From contig JAFTSR010000178.1 of NCBI GenBank assembly GCA_017467225.1, positions 1 through 7,466 on the forward strand: DNA of 7,466 bases, written 5' to 3'. The notes under the pieces are model-generated. The model did not search any database, was not told the origin of the DNA, and was given only the letters and a program-made list of their open reading frames with translations. Of the stretch, positions 1 through 7,142 are shown piece after piece (position 1 is the stretch's first letter; each line of letters begins with the position of its first letter). The position numbers and the translations under genes were made by a program. The stretch comes from Clostridia bacterium. Its GTDB lineage: Bacteria > Bacillota_A > Clostridia > Oscillospirales > CAG-272.

Positions 1-1249
1 GGCCGGTCGAGATCATATCGGTGTTGGTGCAAGAGCCGGGAATGCCCAGGACACAGTCGTGATGCATCCAAACCAAGGACGCATACTCTTCCTGGTAAAC
101 GTCGTACTTCGGAATCGGCAAAACGCCGTACGCAGAGGACATATCACGCAAGCCCAAAACAGTTTTCACCGAGCTGGGGAAGAACAAGCAGCGATCAGCC
201 CTGAAGGGATCGTATCCCTCCGGAACCAACGCAGGATCAACCGTATTCTGAAAATAAAAATCCGTATACAGAACATCCTCAAGAATGTTCTGCCAGATCA
301 TAAGATTATCCTCTTTTGATATCGTCAGCTCCACATAACCTTCCTCGTTGACCTGGGCAAATTTGTTACCCGAGCCCATATACAAATAATGCAAAAGGTC
401 TCTTGAATTGCTGAAAAGACCGTACATATCATCAGACGAATTGATCAGATCGTCACCGTCAAGATCGGCTGCCACGCTCTCCGACAGCTCGACCATCATC
501 TCCACCGTCCACTCGCCCATACGCGCGACTTCAAACAAATCCTCAATGCCCTCATCGTCGGCAACCTTCTGATTGAAAAATACCAGCGAAGCTGCACCCT
601 TGTCTCGCAGCAGCATCTCAGGTGCCGCAAAATAAAGTGCATTGCCCATGGCATACGACTTGACACTGTCCTGACTCCACCACGGCATTTGGGTATGGAG
701 ATAGCTCAATTCGTTCATATCGGTCATCAGGCCCTCCAGGCAAAACGGCGCGACATCGGCTGTGCGCAGCGTGATCATCTGATACCCTTCATCGCCCGAT
801 GATTCGTTCGCACGAAAGACCGTGCTATAATTTGTTGCGCCATCAACGCTGACGTACTCCTTGGTGATAACGATGTCGTAAAGCTCCTCAACCGCGCCGT
901 TTCGGTCGTAGATGGCGGCGGTCAGGGAATCACCCTCGATGGTGTCTACGTCAATGTCCTCCCACGGAATCCAACCCGAGCCAACATCGGTCTGACCGTT
1001 GGCTGTCCACTCCAAAACGTGGATCTGTGCACCGCCATAGGTCGTCGTGGGCAAATAACTGATAGAAAGTCTATCATCCTTGGGTTCGCTGGGAATCTCC
1101 TCATCCGTGGGAGTGTTCCCATCCGGCGTCTTGTCGTCGGGCGTCTTTTCATCCTCGGTGCCGTCCGCACAAGAAACCAGGGAAAGCGTGCCGAGCGCCA
1201 TCAAGAGCACCAGCATCATGGCAAGTATGCGCAGCATTATATTTTTCAT
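1..1249 (-). CDS. Extracellular solute-binding lipoprotein, 3' end cut by window edge
   Basis: The frame is open for 416 codons from 1249 to the left edge without a stop, so the C-terminus is missing. Residues 1-26 form a lipoprotein signal peptide (K3, R7, then a Leu/Met-rich core) ending in lipobox LVSC, with Cys27 as the lipidated residue. A flexible acidic Thr/Pro linker follows at about 28-58 (KTPDDKTPDGNTPTDEE). The mature part resembles family 1 extracellular solute-binding proteins of sugar ABC transporters: FFNQKVADD (224-232), GEWTVEMMVEL (246-256), an Asp-rich DLDGDD loop followed by MYGLF (262-279) and GVLPIPKYD (375-383), all typical of clostridial members. It would sit outside the membrane and hand a sugar or oligosaccharide to a permease not seen here. 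It is the fourth gene of the leftward operon, 13 bases after the epimerase. The ligand is not predictable. Family members usually run about 450-550 residues, so perhaps 50-130 are missing. Confidence 0.85.
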   Translation of the reverse strand, partial: MKNIMLRILAMMLVLLMALGTLSLVSCADGTEDEKTPDDKTPDGNTPTDEEIPSEPKDDRLSISYLPTTTYGGAQIHVLEWTANGQTDVGSGWIPWEDIDVDTIEGDSLTAAIYDRNGAVEELYDIVITKEYVSVDGATNYSTVFRANESSGDEGYQMITLRTADVAPFCLEGLMTDMNELSYLHTQMPWWSQDSVKSYAMGNALYFAAPEMLLRDKGAASLVFFNQKVADDEGIEDLFEVARMGEWTVEMMVELSESVAADLDGDDLINSSDDMYGLFSNSRDLLHYLYMGSGNKFAQVNEEGYVELTISKEDNLMIWQNILEDVLYTDFYFQNTVDPALVPEGYDPFRADRCLFFPSSVKTVLGLRDMSSAYGVLPIPKYDVYQEEYASLVWMHHDCVLGIPGSCTNTDMISTG

Positions 1250-1257
1250 ACTCATCC

Positions 1258-1264
1258 CCTCCTT
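1258..1264 (-). promoter_or_regulatory. Ribosome binding site deciding the solute-binding protein start
   Basis: AAGGAGG on the minus strand overlaps the TAA stop of the upstream epimerase gene. Two in-frame ATGs follow, at 1255 and 1249 (ATG AGT ATG). The first is only 2 bases from the Shine-Dalgarno core and the second is 8 bases away, so 1249 is the preferred start. The overlap of stop codon and ribosome binding site suggests translational coupling to the epimerase. Confidence 0.75.
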
Positions 1265-2150
1265 AAATCATGTTATATTTTTTCAACATAGAGCGCTCAA
1301 AGTCAAGCAAATATTTCGCTTCGGCATCGATTGCAGCCTCGCCGGGGTTGTCGATCAGGTCGCGGTACACGTGAATATCGCGTCCTACCTCGCCACCCTG
1401 CATCACGAACGGCTCGGAAACAATACGTCCCGTATATCCGATCTCGGCAAGCGCGCCGAATACCTCATTCCAGTTGATATGACCTCGACCGGGTGCACGA
1501 CGGTTGTTATCCCCCGTGTGGAAGCTCTTGAGCCGGTCTGCACCGACCAAACGAATGGCATCGCCGAGGTTATCCTCCTCAATATTCATGTGATAAGTAT
1601 CCAGCAAAACACCAATATTCGGACTATCGATTTCGGCAATATACGCCAAGGCTTCCTTGGCGGTATTGATCAGACAGGTTTCAAAGCGATTGACCGCCTC
1701 GACGCAATAAGTCACGTCGCAATCCTCGGCAACCTTGATGATCTCCGTCAGACTCTTGACGCTCTGATCCCAGAACGGCATTTTGGAGTCGCCCATGTTG
1801 TCGGGCGTGCCCCATCCGGCATAGCTGACACCGGACAGCAGCGTTCCGCCGCCTATGTGCATCTTGCGAATGATGTTCTGCAAATAGGTTACACCGCCGC
1901 GGCGAATGCTCTCATCCAACGAGGACACGTCGTATCTGCGGTCAAGGCCCAAGCTGTAGGTTAACTCAATACCGACGGCATCCGCTTCTTTTCTCAACTC
2001 CCGGATGTGATCGTCGCTCATCTCCAACAAGGGTTGTGCTTGAAATTCCAGAATGTCGAACCCGATCTCTGCGGCCTTTCGTATGTACTTTTTGTGATCG
2101 GAATCCCAGTTCTTTTCCCAGAAATTCATAAATATTCCGAGCTTGTTCAT
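1263..2150 (-). CDS. Ketose 3-epimerase-type sugar isomerase/epimerase (D-tagatose/D-psicose 3-epimerase family)
   Basis: A 295-residue cytoplasmic TIM-barrel enzyme of the xylose isomerase-like superfamily, matching the D-tagatose/D-psicose (allulose) 3-epimerase group in length and order of motifs. These enzymes invert C3 of a free ketose using a divalent metal and two glutamates. Expected active-site residues are all visible: Glu151 (CVEAVNRFE), Asp184 and His187 (LLDTYHMNIEED), His211 and Arg217 (HTGDNNR) and Glu246 (SEPF). The N-terminus (GIFMNFWEKNW, then KAAEIGFDILEF) has the family shape, but residues after GI differ from those I recall for the clostridial psicose 3-epimerase, so the sugar may differ. 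An AAGGAGG site lies 8 bases before the ATG, and the gene starts 22 bases after the isomerase stop. That neighbour would supply its ketose. The family is well supported; the exact substrate is open. Other superfamily roles, such as hydroxypyruvate isomerase or inositol catabolism, fit less well. Confidence 0.88.
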   Translation of the reverse strand: MNKLGIFMNFWEKNWDSDHKKYIRKAAEIGFDILEFQAQPLLEMSDDHIRELRKEADAVGIELTYSLGLDRRYDVSSLDESIRRGGVTYLQNIIRKMHIGGGTLLSGVSYAGWGTPDNMGDSKMPFWDQSVKSLTEIIKVAEDCDVTYCVEAVNRFETCLINTAKEALAYIAEIDSPNIGVLLDTYHMNIEEDNLGDAIRLVGADRLKSFHTGDNNRRAPGRGHINWNEVFGALAEIGYTGRIVSEPFVMQGGEVGRDIHVYRDLIDNPGEAAIDAEAKYLLDFERSMLKKYNMI

Positions 2151-2172
2151 CTTAATTGCCTCCTTATTTCAA

Positions 2173-3564
2173 TTAAAGCACGACTTCCGTGTATCCGAGA
2201 TATTTGGAAAGCGCTTCACGCAATGCATCGCACCAATCGCCCTCGGTGATAATGGCGTGGTGGCGGAAGCCCTCCTCGCTCATGTGGCGCAGCTTGCGCT
2301 GCAGATCGGGCAGTTCAATCACCCCATATGTGCCGAAAAATTCTCTGTCCAGCTCAATATCGGTCATCTCAGCGCGCTCAACGAAATAACGCGCTTCACC
2401 GTCTTCGGTGCGCATACCGCAGATGGTGATGGTGCAGGGCTTGATCTTGCCCACGTTGACTCCCCAGGAGCAGTTGCACCCCTGTGTTTTGGTGAACATC
2501 TTGTGCTCCTCCATATGCCCCTTTCCGCAAAGCAGATCAATCGGCAAGGGACCGCAATGGAATAGGATGCATTTGTTAGGATCGTCGCCGTAGTTGTTAT
2601 TGATGTCCAGGCAACCGACGCCCGTGGTGGACGCCAACGCCAGCGCCAGCATAGCAGGCGCGTTATTCACGTCGGTTTCGCAAACCACGGGGATCTGACG
2701 CTTGTTCAGAATACCCATGACGGTACAGGGCGTGATCTTATATTCGTACTGCAGTTCACTCCAGCAGCGAATGGCGATGACGTCCGCTTTGATCTCATCT
2801 CGCAGCTCCTGCAGCGCGATACCGAATTTGCATTGATTGACGATGGCATATCGCGGTGCGTCACTGATATCGGAAATAGCGCAGATTTCGCGCTCCCACT
2901 CAGCCATTCGGGGATCATCATCGGCTATTTTCTTCATTTTGTCGAACAGCTGCGTCATATCCAGCGTTTCCACATCGCATCCATGCGCCTCCCAAGCGCC
3001 CTCATCGAAGCGGACGCTTTTGAACGCCGTGGTTCTGGCGCCCAGCACGGCAACACGCATATGCTTCATACGCTTGACCACGCGGCAGATGGCAGAAAAG
3101 CGAACGAGCTCCTCGGTAAATCCATCGCTTTTGGGATCAACGACGAAGGAACGCGTGTTGACAAATTTAGTTTTCATCTGCTTGAGAACAGCGCAAAGTC
3201 CCAGCTTGCCACAAAAGGCATCGCGGCGGTTTGCAAAATCCAGCTTGTCAAGCTCGTCGGGATATGCCTGCAGTAAGATCGGTACGGTGACGTCCTTGAT
3301 GGCTTCTTTGATACCGTTTTCATCTCCGAAGTTGGGCAGACAAATAATCAAGCCGTCGTATTCTCCATCGTGTGCCTTGAGAAAATCGGCAAAGATCTCG
3401 CCCTCAGCTCGTGTTTCCACCGCGCCGTATCTTGTCAGTGCGGCGTCGATCATCAGCGCCTGTGCACCCACGCGCTTAACAGCTGCACGCATCTCATCAC
3501 GTGCGGCGTCGATCACGCTGCTTGGAAAAAAGCCTCTGTTGGCAACCAATATCGCAAATGTCAT
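2173..3564 (-). CDS. L-fucose/L-arabinose isomerase family protein (aldose-ketose isomerase)
   Basis: A 463-residue cytoplasmic protein of the FucI/AraA-like isomerase class, which interconverts aldoses and ketoses using a Mn2+-type metal centre. The N-terminal Rossmann-like part opens with an RGFFP motif (10-14) and includes GLIICLPNFGDE (71-82). A middle domain carries MRVAVLGART (169-178). The active-site region has the family hallmarks RCWSELQ (266-272), PCTVMGILN (279-287), VVCETDV (293-299), CLDINN (318-323), FHCGP (335-339) and a late HHA (435-437). By analogy with FucI, the likely metal ligands are Glu296, Asp320 and one of His435/His436. At ~460 residues it is closer to the shorter FucI-like proteins than to the ~590-residue E. 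coli FucI. It lies second in the operon, just before a ketose 3-epimerase that could use its product. The substrate (fucose, arabinose, another pentose or a modified sugar) cannot be told from sequence. Rare start alternatives are covered in the ribosome-binding-site entry. Confidence 0.82.
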   Translation of the reverse strand: MTFAILVANRGFFPSSVIDAARDEMRAAVKRVGAQALMIDAALTRYGAVETRAEGEIFADFLKAHDGEYDGLIICLPNFGDENGIKEAIKDVTVPILLQAYPDELDKLDFANRRDAFCGKLGLCAVLKQMKTKFVNTRSFVVDPKSDGFTEELVRFSAICRVVKRMKHMRVAVLGARTTAFKSVRFDEGAWEAHGCDVETLDMTQLFDKMKKIADDDPRMAEWEREICAISDISDAPRYAIVNQCKFGIALQELRDEIKADVIAIRCWSELQYEYKITPCTVMGILNKRQIPVVCETDVNNAPAMLALALASTTGVGCLDINNNYGDDPNKCILFHCGPLPIDLLCGKGHMEEHKMFTKTQGCNCSWGVNVGKIKPCTITICGMRTEDGEARYFVERAEMTDIELDREFFGTYGVIELPDLQRKLRHMSEEGFRHHAIITEGDWCDALREALSKYLGYTEVVL

Positions 3565-3573
3565 ATAACCACA

Positions 3574-3579
3574 TCCTTT
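3574..3579 (-). promoter_or_regulatory. Ribosome binding site deciding the isomerase start
   Basis: AAAGGA lies 9 bases before the ATG at 3564. The frame is also open from an ATG at 3606 that overlaps the previous stop as ATGA and would add 14 residues (MIEQNNRIKKGCGY), but no Shine-Dalgarno sequence precedes that codon. Proteins of this class normally place the RG-FP motif about ten residues from the start, as the 3564 start does. The 3564 start is preferred. Confidence 0.7.
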
Positions 3580-3602
3580 CTTTATTCGATTATTCTGTTC
3601 AA

Positions 3603-5834
3603 TCATTTTTGGCGATATATAAAATCTGAAGCATTTGCATCATTATTGCAAATAGGATTGTAGACCGCCATGCTGCCGTCACGCAAAGCAAAGGTTTTCT
3701 GGCTGGTCACAACAGCGTTGATCACAGTCAGCGAGCCGCTTTCCTGATAAATAACGTGCGCGCCGAGATTGTCAGAGCAGACATTGACACCGACAACGTC
3801 CGTGCCGCCATTATTATAGAGCATGTGCTTGGCGCCGTAAATGAAGCTGTTATAGACCTGCTGTCCGCTTCCCTTTCCGACGGTGATATATCTGCAGCTC
3901 GGAATAGTGTATTTGTTGAAAAAATTCGGGAAGATGGTCGCCGCCTCGTTGGTGGGGATGACGCCGTTGGTTCGATAAAGCACCGTACCGTTGGCAAGGC
4001 AGTTTGTAATCATGCCGTCATTGCCCGAAACCTCCATGTGGCTGTAGAAGCAGCCGGAGAACAGACCGCTGATCAGGTGATTGTCGCAATCTGTAAAGTC
4101 GATGCCGTGCGTCGCACCCGAAATACAGCAATTGATTGCCCACACGCCCGTTCCCTCACCGCGGATGGCAAAGGGATAATGGAATATCGGCTCGCCAGCA
4201 TCGACGGCGGTGATGTTGTCAGCATACATGAAATACACGCCGCTGATACCGGCGTTATCTCCTGCCAGCGTGACCATGGCAGGCGCGTCGATCTGCTCGT
4301 TCTCACTTCCCCTTTGCTTGCACCAAAGCACCGTGCCCACGTTAGGGATACGTTGCGGTGAAGCTGCCGCGCCAACGATCTCTGTGTTAGCGGGAACATG
4401 TAAGCCCGTGAAAATTTCGTAATTGCCTGCGGGAAGGTAAACAACACCGCCGCCCGTCGCACCAATGCGGTCCAGCGCGGCTTGAATATCTGCCTCCGCG
4501 CATCCTGCACTGACTGTTTCAAACGCCGCACCGGTGGATTTGCTTTGGGGTTCGCTTTTCATCGCGTAGGTGCTCAGATCAGCATCTTTACCCGCGTCGG
4601 TATAGGACACATTACCGTAAACCTCACCCTGCAATGAAACATCAGCAAGATGAATATATGCCTGTCGCTGTACGCCAAAGGAATCCTTAACCTGTGGACA
4701 GCCATTATAGATGGCATATTTCTCTCCTTGGATACTGGAATTGGAAATGATGTAGCCGCAACGGCAGTCAATGGCCGTCAGATCAGCGCAAATATTGGAT
4801 GCGTAGCCGCTGACGCTTTGGTAAACGTCCTCCTCGGCGTAGATGCCGTAGGTACAATCGCGAATCGTTACCTCGCTCATCGGCCCGGACGCCATCCAGC
4901 GCGTCGGCTCAGCCGAAAACAGCATGCCATATTCGTAGCCCTCGATGGTGATACGGGAGAATTGCTGCTGCTCCAGATCATGCAACAGCATGGCAGCAGA
5001 TTGATTGGACTTTAAGTAGGTGCTCACGGCAGCCGCATCGACAGCGTGGTAGGCACCCGTGGCTCCCGCCCAATACTTCGGCGAGAAGGTAATTCGGTCA
5101 AAAACGCCAACGTCGGCAGAAGAACCGATTTCCATACCCGTCTTCAGGCAAGTGCCCTTGAAATTGATCAAATTGGTGGATTCATTGATGGCTTCCACAC
5201 TTACGCCTACATAGGCGTTGAGCAGCGTGATATTCTTCATGGTGCGAAGGCGTGTATTGCCGGTCAGAACAAAGGTGGGCGCATATGCTTGTACGTTCTG
5301 TATGCTTTGTTTGGGATAATAGACGGTCAGGCCGCAAACACCCGCACATTCTTTGAGCACGAAGATTCCCTTTTTACTCTTGGGAGAGGTAACGGCGTGA
5401 ATGACCGTACCGTAATCACCGTTGAAATCCGCGGCATCGGGATCATTCCAGTCACCGCGCAGCGTTACCAGCGGAGGGATGGTCAACGTATCGCTGATCA
5501 AATAGTCGCCTGCCGGCACCCAAACGGTTCCACCACCCAGGGACTCCGCTTTTTTCAGTGCATCGCGGAAGGCAGTCGTAGAGTCATTGACTCCCTCGGG
5601 ATCTGCACCGAATTCAAGAACGTCAACGGCGGCTACGATGTTTTCATTGGTTTCAAATAAGGTTTCAACCAAATACGGTGTCTTTTTTCCCGCGTTTGGG
5701 TTTCGTGGCTTGAGCATTTCTTCAGTGTTTGGCTGCTTGCCCTGTTGTCCGTGGGGGAAGCAAGCGCCGAAGAAAACCAACAGCGCAGCGCAAAGGATAA
5801 TATGGCCAAAAAGGATCAGTCGTTTTTTTGTCAT
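3603..5834 (-). CDS. Surface lipoprotein with two tandem pectate-lyase-3-type beta-helix modules
   Basis: A 743-residue exported protein. Residues 1-24 are a signal peptide (TKKR, then a hydrophobic core) ending in FFGAC, with Cys25 as the likely lipidated residue; Phe at lipobox position -3 is non-standard. Two copies of the Pectate_lyase_3/GH28-related N-terminal motif are visible. The first is at about 71-127: FGADPEGVNDSTTAFRDAL, then GGGTVWVPAGDYLIS and PPLVTLRG. The second is at about 445-490: ADIQAALDRIGATGGGVVYLPAGNYEI and PANTEIVGA. Each leads into a long stretch of short strands and turns with Gly/Asn typical of a right-handed beta-helix (about 160-410 and 520-730). This double layout recalls GH55 exo-beta-1,3-glucanases, but I cannot identify catalytic residues with confidence. 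It could be a hydrolase, lyase, epimerase or glycan-binding scaffold outside the cell. AAGGAG lies 7 bases before the ATG. It is the first gene of the operon, with a 76-base leader. Confidence 0.8.
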   Translation of the reverse strand: MTKKRLILFGHIILCAALLVFFGACFPHGQQGKQPNTEEMLKPRNPNAGKKTPYLVETLFETNENIVAAVDVLEFGADPEGVNDSTTAFRDALKKAESLGGGTVWVPAGDYLISDTLTIPPLVTLRGDWNDPDAADFNGDYGTVIHAVTSPKSKKGIFVLKECAGVCGLTVYYPKQSIQNVQAYAPTFVLTGNTRLRTMKNITLLNAYVGVSVEAINESTNLINFKGTCLKTGMEIGSSADVGVFDRITFSPKYWAGATGAYHAVDAAAVSTYLKSNQSAAMLLHDLEQQQFSRITIEGYEYGMLFSAEPTRWMASGPMSEVTIRDCTYGIYAEEDVYQSVSGYASNICADLTAIDCRCGYIISNSSIQGEKYAIYNGCPQVKDSFGVQRQAYIHLADVSLQGEVYGNVSYTDAGKDADLSTYAMKSEPQSKSTGAAFETVSAGCAEADIQAALDRIGATGGGVVYLPAGNYEIFTGLHVPANTEIVGAAASPQRIPNVGTVLWCKQRGSENEQIDAPAMVTLAGDNAGISGVYFMYADNITAVDAGEPIFHYPFAIRGEGTGVWAINCCISGATHGIDFTDCDNHLISGLFSGCFYSHMEVSGNDGMITNCLANGTVLYRTNGVIPTNEAATIFPNFFNKYTIPSCRYITVGKGSGQQVYNSFIYGAKHMLYNNGGTDVVGVNVCSDNLGAHVIYQESGSLTVINAVVTSQKTFALRDGSMAVYNPICNNDANASDFIYRQK

Positions 5835-5854
5835 GCTCGTTCTCCTTTTTTATT

Positions 5855-5895
5855 GGGGATGCGGTTTGCGGTACGATGTAAATGTACTGCACCCC
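5855..5895 (-). promoter_or_regulatory. Possible leader-RNA hairpin of the operon
   Basis: In the predicted 5' leader, GGGGTGC (5895-5889) can pair with GCATCCCC (5862-5855) with one bulged T, enclosing a second short GTAC/GTAC pairing (5887-5884 with 5874-5871). It ends about 8 bases upstream of the AAGGAG site of the beta-helix gene, so it could affect translation start or mRNA stability. It has no poly-U tail and matches no riboswitch I know. It may be chance pairing. Confidence 0.3.
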
Positions 5896-5898
5896 GTT

Positions 5899-5916
5899 CA
5901 CTTTATCGTTAAAGTG
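5899..5916. promoter_or_regulatory. Candidate LacI-family operator
   Basis: CACTTTATCGTTAAAGTG is an 18-base near-perfect palindrome (16 of 18 positions symmetric) with the central CG typical of LacI/GalR-family operators. It abuts the operon's -10 box and covers about -6 to +12 of the predicted transcript, a position where bound repressor would block initiation. The divergent LacI-family gene at 6041 is the obvious candidate binder. The core A-N-C-G-N-T resembles a CcpA cre site, but the outer bases do not fit cre. Confidence 0.75.
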
Positions 5917-5945
5917 ATTATAGCACATATGCCTACGTTTGTCAA
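5917..5945 (-). promoter_or_regulatory. Promoter of the leftward four-gene operon
   Basis: On the minus strand, TTGACA (5945-5940) and TATAAT (5922-5917) are separated by exactly 17 bases, a perfect sigma-A consensus. The start of transcription should be near 5910, giving a leader of about 76 bases before the beta-helix ATG. The consensus strength together with the adjoining palindrome suggests a strong promoter held off by a repressor. Confidence 0.85.
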
Positions 5946-5976
5946 TAGGTTTTTGTGAATTTTACATCAACAAATC

Positions 5977-6005
5977 TTGACAAATCCTCAAAAATGGTAT
6001 ATAAT
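5977..6005 (+). promoter_or_regulatory. Promoter of the LacI-family regulator gene
   Basis: TTGACA (5977-5982) and TATAAT (6000-6005) are separated by 17 bases, also a perfect sigma-A consensus. The transcript should start near 6012, about 29 bases before the ATG at 6041. The -35 boxes of the two divergent promoters are 31 bases apart. No clear palindromic operator overlaps this promoter, so direct autoregulation is not evident. Confidence 0.83.
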
Positions 6006-6040
6006 CATAGCACTGCCTGATGTTCCCGGAGGATGAGCCC

Positions 6041-7072
6041 ATGTCGATCACCTTAAAAGATATTGCGCAAGAATTGAATATTTCTATCAACGCAGTCTCC
6101 CGTGCGCTGCGGAATATGCCTGACATCGGACCGGATACGACAAAGCTGGTGCACGAAACGGCACAGCGGATGGGATACCGAAAAAACCTTGCCGCAAGCT
6201 ACCTGAAAACGGCAAGGTCCATGACACTGGGCATTATTGTTCCCGATGTGTGCAATCCCGTATTTTCGCATATGTATCGCGGTGTTGAAAAGATCTGCGG
6301 CAACATGGGATATACGCTGATGCTGGCAAATTCGAGCGAGAGACCCGATAAGGAAAGCGCGCAGCTTGACAGCATGATCGCCCGCGGCATCGACGGTGTC
6401 TTTATTGTACCGAGCATTCAGAATTCTGCCTTGAGCAAGCAGCTTGAGACAGCAAAAATTCCCTATGTTCTGCTCCAACGCAAGTCCAGTGAGCATCTGT
6501 CTCATTTCGTTCAAAGTGATGATTTCGAGGGCGGCTATCTGGCTGCCAAGCATCTGTACACTCTGGGACATCGCTCCTTCCTCCTGATCTTCCCCTCCCT
6601 GCTGATCTCCTCCGCACAGGAGAGATATCACGGATTTCTTTCATACCTGCGTGAAAACGGTGTATCCGACAGTGCCGTCTACGTATTGGAGTGCGACGGT
6701 ACACGCGACTCGGGATATGAAGCAATGCACACATGGCTTGCGGAGCATGCGACACGGAAAAAGCTTCATGCCTCTGCCGTTTTTTGCTTTAGCGACTACG
6801 TTGCCGCCGGTGTATATTCCGCCATCAAGAAATTCGGTCTGCACATCCCTGATGATCTATCTGTCATCGGATATGACAACAACGAATATTCAGATATTGT
6901 CTTTCCGCCGCTTACTACCATTGACATTTTGTCCTACGATATCGGCAAGCACGCCGCTCGCTTGATGCTGGATATCCTGCAGAGTGATAAGCAAGACGGC
7001 TCGGAGGCACAGACAAAGGTGATTATCTCCCCGCAGCTTATCGTCAGAGAGTCAACCGCAAAAAAAGCGTAA
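6041..7072 (+). CDS. LacI/GalR-family transcriptional regulator
   Basis: A 343-residue DNA-binding regulator of the usual family length. The N-terminal LacI helix-turn-helix spans about residues 4-48 (LKDIAQELNISINAVSRAL, then NMPDIGPDTTKLV and MGYRKN); the usual Thr before VSRAL is replaced by Ala19. A hinge segment NLAASYLKTARS (49-60) leads into the periplasmic-binding-protein-like sensor domain: GIIVPDVCNPVFS (64-76), GIDGVFIVPS (117-126), HLYTLGHRSF (171-180), CFSDYVAAGVYSAIKKFG (249-266), DLSVIGYDNNE (272-282) and the closing PPLTTID (289-295). It probably represses the divergent sugar operon by binding the palindrome at 5899-5916, released by a sugar ligand. GGAGG lies 8 bases before the ATG at 6041; an in-frame ATG at 6020 would add MFPEDEP but has no ribosome binding site. 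The gene is followed by two inverted repeats that may terminate transcription. The family is certain; the ligand and direction of control are inferred. Confidence 0.92.
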   Translation: MSITLKDIAQELNISINAVSRALRNMPDIGPDTTKLVHETAQRMGYRKNLAASYLKTARSMTLGIIVPDVCNPVFSHMYRGVEKICGNMGYTLMLANSSERPDKESAQLDSMIARGIDGVFIVPSIQNSALSKQLETAKIPYVLLQRKSSEHLSHFVQSDDFEGGYLAAKHLYTLGHRSFLLIFPSLLISSAQERYHGFLSYLRENGVSDSAVYVLECDGTRDSGYEAMHTWLAEHATRKKLHASAVFCFSDYVAAGVYSAIKKFGLHIPDDLSVIGYDNNEYSDIVFPPLTTIDILSYDIGKHAARLMLDILQSDKQDGSEAQTKVIISPQLIVRESTAKKA

Positions 7073-7100
7073 ACAACACTAAGCACCGCGTCACGCTTTT
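7063..7100 (+). terminator. Weak inverted repeat at the end of the regulator gene
   Basis: AAAAGCGT (7063-7070, overlapping the stop codon) can pair with ACGCTTTT (7093-7100) as an 8-base-pair stem, with a long 22-base loop and only four T's at the end. It could be a first, leaky terminator, but the loop is large and the stem is partly A/T. A better hairpin follows. Confidence 0.3.
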
Positions 7101-7142
7101 CAACCAGGCTCTCAATCCCCAATTAGTAATGATTTTCATTAT

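Noticed and set aside
1080..1964. Long plus-strand open frame of 294 codons opposite the epimerase and the solute-binding protein
   Set aside because: It lies antisense to two well-supported genes with recognised motifs, has no ribosome binding site, and its translation shows no family features.
2837..3568. Plus-strand open frame of 243 codons opposite the isomerase
   Set aside because: It is a Ser/Ala-rich shadow of the isomerase coding strand, with no recognisable domain or start signal.
5046..5660. Plus-strand open frame of 204 codons opposite the beta-helix gene
   Set aside because: It is antisense to a gene with clear signal peptide and repeat motifs; no ribosome binding site or protein family is evident.
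5899..5916. CcpA catabolite-repression (cre) site
   Set aside because: Only the central A-N-C-G-N-T core fits; the outer TG and CA bases of the cre consensus are absent, so a dedicated LacI-family operator is the better reading.
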